Positions 1 to 5,300 of a stretch of 9,864 nt of DNA are shown here, one piece after another. The notes under the pieces are model-generated. The model was not told where the DNA came from, did no database searches, and saw only the letters and a program-made list of their open reading frames with translations. The DNA is from RUG13091 sp963619935 (GTDB lineage Bacteria > Bacillota_I > Bacilli_A > RFN20 > CAG-826): NCBI GenBank assembly GCA_963619935.1, contig CAVEYA010000059.1:1-9864 (forward strand), given 5' to 3'. Position 1 is the stretch's first letter. Each line of letters starts with the position of its first letter. The position numbers were made by a program, and so were the translations under genes.

Positions 1-697
1 ATTCAGCATTATAAAAGGTATTTATTCCATAGGAATATCTGCTGCTATTATGCAAGGATTACTATCTATTATGATGGCTGGAATCAATACGATATTAGGT
101 CATGCTAATGTGGATTCGGTTATATTAGTAGGCGCCTTTGGTATTTATTATAAAATTCAACAAATTGTTTTATTTTCTTGCTTTGGTTTATCTAACACAA
201 TTATTACTGTGCTTTCTTTTAACTATGGTATGCACAATAAGACTAGATCTATTGAATGTATTAAATACGGCATCATAGATTCCATTATTGTAGCAGCGAT
301 ATTAACAGCTTTATTTGAAATTATCGCTAGACCATTATCACAATTATTTGCCTTATCAAGTGACTCAACAGCGGAATTGATTAATGTGTGTGAAATGGCG
401 GTTCGCATTGCCTCTAGTGGGTATATCTTTATGGCTGTTAGTATCGCTATTCAAGGTGTATTCCAAGCTTTAAGAAACTCATGGATGCCGCTTTTAACTG
501 CTCTTCTAAGATTAGTTGTATTTGTTTTTCCAACTGCGTATTTATTTACCTTATCTAATAATGTTTTAAGTCTTATTTGGATTACCTTTCCAATCGCGGA
601 AGTATTAACCGCAATCATATCTTTATTTTTACTAAGATATATCATGAAGAAAAAAATATATTCGCTTGAAGAAAGTAGTGACATCATTCTTAACTAA
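1..697 (+). CDS. MATE-family multidrug/metabolite efflux transporter, C-terminal half (5' end outside window)
   Basis: The reading frame is open from the left edge (first full codon at base 2), giving 231 residues, about half of a typical 440-460 residue MATE transporter. MATE proteins are inner-membrane antiporters that expel drugs or metabolites using a Na+ or H+ gradient. Visible family traits are a helix beginning IYSIGISAAIMQG, the segment GLSNTIITVLSFNYG (the usual position of a conserved NYG in the second half), and GVFQALRNSWMPLLTALLR, which matches the common G-x-FQ-x-G/R helix leading to a basic residue. About six hydrophobic helices are present, followed by a short charged tail (MKKKIYSLEESSD). 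An internal ATG at base 50 is not the true start, because conserved transmembrane sequence continues upstream in frame. The substrate cannot be told. The gene ends at the bidirectional hairpin shared with htpG. Confidence 0.88.
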   Translation, partial: FSIIKGIYSIGISAAIMQGLLSIMMAGINTILGHANVDSVILVGAFGIYYKIQQIVLFSCFGLSNTIITVLSFNYGMHNKTRSIECIKYGIIDSIIVAAILTALFEIIARPLSQLFALSSDSTAELINVCEMAVRIASSGYIFMAVSIAIQGVFQALRNSWMPLLTALLRLVVFVFPTAYLFTLSNNVLSLIWITFPIAEVLTAIISLFLLRYIMKKKIYSLEESSDIILN

Positions 698-731
698 AAA
701 AGAGCTCTTTTTATGAGAGCTCTTTTATTTT
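698..731. terminator. Bidirectional rho-independent terminator between convergent MATE gene and htpG
   Basis: A perfect 11-bp stem (AAAAGAGCTCT at 698-708, AGAGCTCTTTT at 716-726) encloses a 7-nt loop. It is followed by a T-rich run on the plus strand and mirrored by an A-rich run that gives a U-tract on the minus strand. It starts directly after the MATE stop codon and lies 16 nt past the htpG stop, so it can end transcription from both sides. Confidence 0.9.
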
Positions 732-742
732 TGAATGTTTAT

Positions 743-2674
743 TTATTTCTTTAAAGATTTAACCATTACTTCATTAAGTTTCTTTACAAAACTTTGTTTA
801 TCTTTTATATCAAAACCTTCGAGTAATAAGGCTTCATCGTAGAGTAAAGAAGCGTATTTTTTCGTTTCTTCATCATCCTCTTCTAAAGTAGATAAAGCTT
901 TAAACAATTCGTGTTCTGGGTTAATTTCAAGTACCTTTGTGGCTTTTGGTCCTTCACCGTCTGCACCAGGTTGCTCATCAAGTGTTTTTTCCATATTGAG
1001 GGATAAACCTTGTTTTGTGGAAATACAAACAGGGGAATCAACTAGTTTAGAAGAGAAGATAACTTCGTCCACTTTACCATTAAGTCCTTCCTTAACATTA
1101 TCAAGGAAACGTTTATGTGTAGCGGTTAAACTATCAACTTTATCTTTATCTTCTTTGCTTAATTCTTCATTAACTGATTCATCGGAGATAGATTTGAATT
1201 CTTTCTTATCATAGTTTTGTAACATCATAAGTGCGAATTCATCAACTTTCTTATCAAGAAGCAAGACATCAATACCTTTATTCTTAAATTTCTCTAATTG
1301 AGGTAATAATTTAATTTGTTCAATCGTATCACCGGCAGCGTAATAAATGGTCTTTTGATCTTTTGCCATCTTTTCGACATATTCTTTTAAAGAAATATAT
1401 TTATTATCTTCAGCATTGAATGAATGGAAGATTAATAAATCTTTTAATTCTTCATTTTTTGCTCCGTAGGTGGAATAAACACCGAATTTAATATGTTCTC
1501 CATAAATATCCCAGAATTTAACATATTTATCAAAGTCACTTTCTTTCGTTCTCTTGAGTTCATCAAGAATCTTCTTTTCAATGTTATTAGCAATCTTATT
1601 AAGAACTGGGGAAGATTGTAATATCTCACGCGAGACATTTAAATTAAAGTCATCAGAATCCACTAAACCTTTAACGAATTTTAAATAATCAGGAATAAGT
1701 TCAGGACATTTATCTTTGATAAAAATGTTTTTAGCGTAAAGTTGTAAACCTTTTTCATAGTTTTCACTATAAAGATTATAAGGTGCATGACTTGGAATAA
1801 ATAATAATGAGGAATAAGACACCACGCCATCAACTTTCACAAATAATGAAAATAGTGGATCTTCATAGTCACTGAATTTGCTCTTATAAAAAGCTTTTAA
1901 ATCTTCTTCCTTAACTTCATTTTTATTTTTCTTCCATAAAGGAATCATGGAGTTAAGGGTCTTTTCTTCAATGATATCTTCGTATTTTCCTTCAATATCT
2001 TTACCATCTTTATCTTTTTTAGGTTTAGAAGTCTTAACGTTCATCTTAATTGGGTAACGGACATAGTCGCTATATTTTTTTACTAGGTTTTCGATTTCCC
2101 ATTGAGAGGTAAAGTTAGAATAGTTTTCTTCATCTGTATCTTTCTTTAAATATAATGTGATAGTAGTGCCGTGGTTATCTCTAGTAGCATCTTCAATCGT
2201 AAAACTATCTTTACCATTTGAAGCAAATTTATAAGCTTTATCTTCATTAGCGGATTTACTGACTACTTCAATCTTGTCTGCTACCATAAAAGCGGAATAA
2301 AAGCCAACACCAAATTGACCAATGATGTTAATATCTTGTTTTTCCTTCGCTTTTTTAAGTTTACTCATAAAATCTTTAGAACCAGATTTAGCGATTGTGC
2401 CAAGGTTATTAATTAATTCATCCTTGGTCATACCAATACCGTTATCAGAGATTTCTAAAGTTTTACCTTTTTCATCTGCTTTTAAAAAGATTTCTCCATC
2501 CACAAGTGGAATTTTACCATTACTGGTTAAAGCAAGATATTTGTACTTGTCAATTGCGTCAGAGGCATTAGAGATAAGTTCTCTTAAGAATATTTCTTTA
2601 TTTGAGTAAATTGAGTTAATCATTAAATTCAATAACTCTTTAGATTCTGTTTGAAATTGCATTGTTTCTTTCAT
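743..2674 (-). CDS. htpG: Molecular chaperone HtpG (bacterial Hsp90)
   Basis: This is a full-length 643-residue cytosolic Hsp90, an ATP-driven dimeric chaperone that helps remodel client proteins. The N-terminal GHKL ATPase domain shows the N-box (RELISNASDA, 31-40, with Glu32 and Asn36), the G1 box DNGIGM (77-82), IAKSGSKDF (94-102), the glycine-rich lid GQFGVGFYS (119-127) and GTTITLYL (169-176). The middle domain carries NLNVSREIL (344-352), whose Arg349 corresponds to the conserved arginine contacting the ATP gamma-phosphate. The C-terminal dimerisation domain runs from roughly residue 510 to the end. There is no MEEVD tail, as expected in bacteria. The start is the ATG complementary to 2672-2674, preceded by AAAGGAG 10 nt upstream. 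The gene stands alone on the minus strand. Two CIRCE operators around its promoter point to HrcA repression with heat-shock induction. No key residue is missing. Confidence 0.98.
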   Translation of the reverse strand: MKETMQFQTESKELLNLMINSIYSNKEIFLRELISNASDAIDKYKYLALTSNGKIPLVDGEIFLKADEKGKTLEISDNGIGMTKDELINNLGTIAKSGSKDFMSKLKKAKEKQDINIIGQFGVGFYSAFMVADKIEVVSKSANEDKAYKFASNGKDSFTIEDATRDNHGTTITLYLKKDTDEENYSNFTSQWEIENLVKKYSDYVRYPIKMNVKTSKPKKDKDGKDIEGKYEDIIEEKTLNSMIPLWKKNKNEVKEEDLKAFYKSKFSDYEDPLFSLFVKVDGVVSYSSLLFIPSHAPYNLYSENYEKGLQLYAKNIFIKDKCPELIPDYLKFVKGLVDSDDFNLNVSREILQSSPVLNKIANNIEKKILDELKRTKESDFDKYVKFWDIYGEHIKFGVYSTYGAKNEELKDLLIFHSFNAEDNKYISLKEYVEKMAKDQKTIYYAAGDTIEQIKLLPQLEKFKNKGIDVLLLDKKVDEFALMMLQNYDKKEFKSISDESVNEELSKEDKDKVDSLTATHKRFLDNVKEGLNGKVDEVIFSSKLVDSPVCISTKQGLSLNMEKTLDEQPGADGEGPKATKVLEINPEHELFKALSTLEEDDEETKKYASLLYDEALLLEGFDIKDKQSFVKKLNEVMVKSLKK

Positions 2675-2684
2675 GATTTATCAA

Positions 2685-2691
2685 CTCCTTT
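2685..2691 (-). promoter_or_regulatory. Ribosome binding site of htpG
   Basis: The complement reads AAAGGAG, 10 nt before the htpG ATG. It abuts and slightly overlaps the proximal CIRCE palindrome, so a CIRCE stem-loop in the mRNA would sit directly beside the site. Confidence 0.8.
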
Positions 2692-2717
2692 TAGCACTCT
2701 TACATTTCAAGTGCTAA
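2691..2717 (-). promoter_or_regulatory. CIRCE operator 1 (HrcA binding site), promoter-proximal to htpG
   Basis: In the htpG direction the site reads TTAGCACTT-N9-GAGTGCTAA. The CIRCE consensus is TTAGCACTC-N9-GAGTGCTAA, so one base differs and the 9-nt spacer is exact. It spans the predicted transcription start and the early leader just ahead of the ribosome binding site. CIRCE is the operator of the heat-shock repressor HrcA, which depends on GroEL for activity. Confidence 0.93.
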
Positions 2718-2721
2718 TTAA

Positions 2722-2749
2722 AATATAATACAATTTTTGGCACAGTCAA
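2722..2749 (-). promoter_or_regulatory. Predicted vegetative promoter of htpG
   Basis: In the htpG direction, a -35 box TTGACT (complement of 2744-2749) and a -10 box TATATT (complement of 2722-2727) are separated by 16 bp. Each matches the sigma-A consensus at 5 of 6 positions. The start would fall near 2715, inside CIRCE 1. The -35 box lies inside CIRCE 2. A vegetative promoter controlled by a repressor is the usual arrangement for HrcA-regulated genes. Confidence 0.72.
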
Positions 2750-2763
2750 GTGGTGAGTGCTAA
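2737..2763 (-). promoter_or_regulatory. CIRCE-like operator 2, overlapping the htpG -35 box
   Basis: In the htpG direction the site reads TTAGCACTC-N9-CTGTGCCAA. The left half is a perfect CIRCE half-site, the spacer is the canonical 9 nt, and the right half differs from GAGTGCTAA at three positions. With CIRCE 1 it brackets the core promoter, the two centres being 46 bp apart. It is likely a second, weaker HrcA site. Confidence 0.75.
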
Positions 2764-2801
2764 AAAATTAAATATTTATCAAAAAAATGTAATTGTTACC
2801 A

Positions 2802-2838
2802 CAAATGTTAGAAGTAAAATGTTCCAAATGTTGGAAGT
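2802..2838. repeat. Direct repeat with embedded inverted repeat in the htpG-hydrolase divergent region
   Basis: The 14-mers CAAATGTTAGAAGT (2802-2815) and CAAATGTTGGAAGT (2825-2838) match at 13 of 14 positions and start 23 bp apart, about two helical turns. The second lies within a perfect dyad TTCCAA-ATG-TTGGAA (2822-2836). The spacing and symmetry resemble an operator, but no regulator is encoded nearby. The rest of the gap (2839-2918) is AT-rich, with only weak promoter-like matches before the hydrolase gene. Confidence 0.45.
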
Positions 2839-2918
2839 TGGCATTAAAAAATCTCCCCTCTTTATTTTATAAAGATTTTTTTGTTGCGAATGTTACAAAA
2901 TTAACATAAAGTTAGAAC

Positions 2919-3860
2919 ATGAAATTATTCTTAATTATCTTTATTTCTATCATTATATTCTTGCTCCTATTAACTGTTATTATTGGTTTAATTGGTTATA
3001 AATTGATTTATCAGAGGAATAAAAAACCTTATGATTTATTAACCAATGACGCTGGCCCTTTCTCTTTTCCTCCTGAAACAAAAAAGAAATGTGCTGAATT
3101 TCGTAATATGCTTCATGAAGAAATTTATATTACAAATAAAAGAGGAATTAAATTGTATGGTGAGTTAAGAAAAACTGAACATAAATTTAATGATGTTCCA
3201 ACAGTTATCTTATTTGCTCATGGGCATAAAAGTGCGGGCAATAATGACATTGCTATCTTTTATAATTTTCCATTAAAGAATTATGATTTGCTTACCATAG
3301 ATCATGAAGGTGGAGGCAAAAGTGGCGGTAAACACTCTGGCTTTGGTATTTATGAACAAGAAGACATTAGATTATGGGTGGAAGAATTAAATAGAATTTA
3401 TAATCACAAGGTAAATATCTTCCTTCATGGTGTTTCGATGGGCTGTAATTCTGTTTTATTAACCGCTGATAAAACAATGGAAAATGTGAAAGGCATTATT
3501 GCTGATTGCGGCTTTATATCTACATATCGCATTGTTCGTCATATGGTTAAACTAAACACTTTAGCTTTTATGGTTTGCCTTTTTAATAGTCTAGTAATTA
3601 AAAGAAATATCTTTAAATATTCCACATTAAAAGTTTTAAAACATTCTTTATATCCTATTTTATTTATACATGGAAAAGCAGATAACTATGTTCCTACCTA
3701 TATGAGCATAATGAATAACAAAGTTTGTACTAGTAAGCATAAACTTGTTTTAGTGGATAACGCAAATCATGCGATGAGCTATATTACTAATCCTGTCTTA
3801 TATGAAACCGAATATAATTCTTTCATTAAAAATACATTACAAGGTAGTGACACACTATAA
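2919..3860 (+). CDS. Membrane-anchored alpha/beta-fold serine hydrolase
   Basis: This 313-residue protein has one N-terminal hydrophobic helix (residues 2-27) followed by a basic stretch, suggesting a membrane anchor. An alpha/beta hydrolase domain follows from about residue 68. The oxyanion region reads FAHGHKSAG (99-107). The nucleophile elbow is HGVSMG (170-175), with Ser173 in the GxSxG context. The acid is Asp255 in HGKADNYVP, and the base is His284 in NANHAMSY, so the catalytic triad is complete. Together these indicate an esterase, lipase or acyl-transfer type enzyme; the substrate cannot be read. The start is firm because in-frame stops occur 4 and 12 nt upstream. No clear Shine-Dalgarno sequence precedes it. 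It is the first gene of a same-strand group with the cysteine protein and lipid kinase, which hints at, but does not prove, a role in lipid or envelope metabolism. Confidence 0.88.
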   Translation: MKLFLIIFISIIIFLLLLTVIIGLIGYKLIYQRNKKPYDLLTNDAGPFSFPPETKKKCAEFRNMLHEEIYITNKRGIKLYGELRKTEHKFNDVPTVILFAHGHKSAGNNDIAIFYNFPLKNYDLLTIDHEGGGKSGGKHSGFGIYEQEDIRLWVEELNRIYNHKVNIFLHGVSMGCNSVLLTADKTMENVKGIIADCGFISTYRIVRHMVKLNTLAFMVCLFNSLVIKRNIFKYSTLKVLKHSLYPILFIHGKADNYVPTYMSIMNNKVCTSKHKLVLVDNANHAMSYITNPVLYETEYNSFIKNTLQGSDTL

Positions 3861-3883
3861 GTGTTAAAATTTTAAATTTTTTT

Positions 3884-4348
3884 ATGAAGCATTTAGAACC
3901 TTCCTTAATTAGAGAAACTGCGATTAATAATTTTAAAAGCGGTTATAACTGTTCCCAATCTATCGTTTTAGCTTTCAAAGATATTTTAGATATTGACCCT
4001 AGTACAATTGCCGCAATTGCTTCGCCTTTTGGTGGTGGTATGGGTCGATTAAGAGAAACTTGTGGAGCGGTCACTGGTATGTTGTTAGTGCTAGGCTTAA
4101 ATTATGGATATAGCACACCTGAAGTAGGGAAGAAAAAACAAGAACTCTATGAAAAAGTACAACAATTAGCAAAACAATTTGAGGAAAAACATCAATCAAT
4201 TGTGTGTCGCGATATTTTAAACATTAAAGTTAAACATGATGTACCTACACCAAGTCCAAGATCAACAAAGTTTTATGAAACGAGACCTTGTATGTTCTGC
4301 ATTGGTGACGCGGCTGAAATATTAGCTAACTTTATTAACGAACATTAA
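3884..4348 (+). CDS. C_GCAxxG_C_C family probable redox/metal-binding protein
   Basis: This is a 154-residue soluble protein with the signature of the C_GCAxxG_C_C family (probable redox proteins, often found near redox or transport genes, biochemical role unproven). Seen here are GYNCSQSIVLAF with Cys23, then FGGGMGRLRETCGAVTG with Cys60, and a C-terminal pair Cys136 and Cys139 (PCMFC). Cys108 (IVCRDI) is a further conserved-type position. The spacing suits metal or Fe-S/thiol chemistry, which is inference. The start ATG follows a T-run and has no Shine-Dalgarno sequence; an in-frame TGA at 3848-3850 limits extension, and no ATG, GTG or TTG lies between it and 3884. It begins 23 nt after the hydrolase stop and ends 1 nt before the lipid kinase gene, so it is probably co-transcribed and translationally coupled with the latter. 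Confidence 0.88.
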   Translation: MKHLEPSLIRETAINNFKSGYNCSQSIVLAFKDILDIDPSTIAAIASPFGGGMGRLRETCGAVTGMLLVLGLNYGYSTPEVGKKKQELYEKVQQLAKQFEEKHQSIVCRDILNIKVKHDVPTPSPRSTKFYETRPCMFCIGDAAEILANFINEH

Positions 4349-4349
4349 G

Positions 4350-5201
4350 ATGAAAGCTTTATTTTTATATAACCCCAGTAGTGGCCGTGGATTAAAAAAC
4401 AAGAAACTCCTATATATCAAAAAAGAATTATTGAAAACATATGATTCGGTTGATTTAGTTATTTCTCAATCCAAAGAACATTTTATGAGTGAATGTCAAA
4501 AAGCGTGTGAAAATTATGACGCACTTATCTTTTCTGGTGGAGATGGCACTTTTAATATGGTGGTTAGCGCTCTTAAAGATAGTGTAAATAAGCCTATTTT
4601 AGGCATGATTCCTAATGGACGATTAAATGACTCTTACAAAACTTTTGGTGTTCCTAAAAGTATTAAAAGGGCCCTTAAAGTAATAAAAGAACAAAATATT
4701 GAAGATGTAGACACAGTTAATGTGGATAATCATGAATTTATCTTCTCCTTTAGCCAAGGCGCATATTCAGATATTCCTTATTCCACAAAATATAAAAAAT
4801 TAGGAAGATTTATTTATTATCTTAAAGCTATTCCTCGATTATTTAAAAAAATTAGAATTAAAGGAAAACTGATAGATAATGATTCTAAAAATGAATATTA
4901 TTTTGAAACTCCTTTTATCCTGATTATGAATGGCACCTACATGGGTGGTTTTAAGATTAACAAACACAATTCATATAACGATGGATTGGTGGATATTTAT
5001 TTAGTTAAGCCTGGCGTTTTCAATGGACTACTTAAATATTTCTTTTCTTGGAAAAAGATTCCACATTTTAAACTGAGCAATTTTACGATACAAGATGATA
5101 GTGATATGCCTTATGATCTAGATGGCGAAAAAGTGATAAAATCTAATTCCGTATTTCATGTGCATCATAACTCAATTAAGGTCATAACTAAGGCAAAATA
5201 G
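4350..5201 (+). CDS. Diacylglycerol kinase / YegS-type lipid kinase family protein
   Basis: This 283-residue protein has the catalytic fold of soluble bacterial lipid kinases (DgkB/YegS), which phosphorylate diacylglycerol or related lipids with ATP at the membrane surface. In order: NPSSGRG (8-14) at the N-terminus, the nucleotide-binding loop SGGDGTFN (62-69), PNGRLND (88-94), NGTYMGGFKI (194-203), the magnesium-site region NDGLVDIYLV (210-219) and DLDGE (256-260) near the end. Length is at the short end of the family's usual 290-300. One deviation is notable: the family motif G-T-x-N-D reads G-R-L-N-D, so the usual threonine is Arg91. The ATG is 1 nt past the preceding stop (TAAGATG) and lacks a Shine-Dalgarno sequence, which suggests coupled translation. 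It is the only complete gene here ending in TAG. In Gram-positives this enzyme recycles diacylglycerol from lipoteichoic acid synthesis; whether that holds here is not shown. Confidence 0.88.
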   Translation: MKALFLYNPSSGRGLKNKKLLYIKKELLKTYDSVDLVISQSKEHFMSECQKACENYDALIFSGGDGTFNMVVSALKDSVNKPILGMIPNGRLNDSYKTFGVPKSIKRALKVIKEQNIEDVDTVNVDNHEFIFSFSQGAYSDIPYSTKYKKLGRFIYYLKAIPRLFKKIRIKGKLIDNDSKNEYYFETPFILIMNGTYMGGFKINKHNSYNDGLVDIYLVKPGVFNGLLKYFFSWKKIPHFKLSNFTIQDDSDMPYDLDGEKVIKSNSVFHVHHNSIKVITKAK

Positions 5202-5245
5202 TGGCGTTTTGCGAAAATTTTGTGCAAAAATACAGAAAAAAATAT

Positions 5246-5273
5246 TTTACTTTTCGTGTGTGTGCGATAAAAT
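5246..5273 (+). promoter_or_regulatory. Predicted promoter of the four-helix membrane protein gene
   Basis: TTTACT (5246-5251, 4 of 6 to TTGACA) and TAAAAT (5268-5273, 5 of 6 to TATAAT) are 16 bp apart, placing a start near 5280 and a leader of about 20 nt before the ATG at 5301. The rest of the 5202-5300 gap holds only a weak TTTTGC/GCAAAA inverted repeat (5207-5229) without a U-tract. Confidence 0.5.
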
Positions 5274-5284
5274 ACTACCGAATT

Positions 5285-5291
5285 AAAGGAG
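5285..5291 (+). promoter_or_regulatory. Ribosome binding site deciding the start at 5301
   Basis: AAAGGAG lies 9 nt before the ATG at 5301 but only 3 nt before an in-frame ATG at 5295. The spacing favours 5301 (protein begins MNKKAKSLKY). Confidence 0.8.
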
Positions 5292-5300
5292 AAAATGATT

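Noticed and set aside
939..1214. 91-residue plus-strand ORF within htpG
   Set aside because: It lies wholly antisense to a highly conserved htpG coding region and is Ser/Leu-rich low complexity; it is a shadow ORF.
2846..2882. Possible terminator hairpin (TCTTTA/TAAAGA or AAAAAATCT/AGATTTTTT) followed by seven T
   Set aside because: The stems are almost pure A-T with one or two G-C pairs, and no gene on the plus strand ends upstream of it, so there is nothing for it to terminate.
2884..2912. Promoter TTGCGA-17-TAAAGT giving a leaderless hydrolase mRNA
   Set aside because: Each box matches only 4 of 6 consensus positions, which is expected by chance in sequence this AT-rich.
5207..5229. Inverted repeat TTTTGC/GCAAAA after the lipid kinase gene as a terminator
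   Set aside because: The stem is only 6 bp with an 11-nt loop and is followed by an A-rich run rather than a U-tract. It could still be a weak structure, but it does not qualify as an intrinsic terminator.
5295..5300. ATG at 5295 as start of the four-helix protein
   Set aside because: It is only 3 nt from the AAAGGAG site, too close for normal initiation; 5301 has 9 nt.
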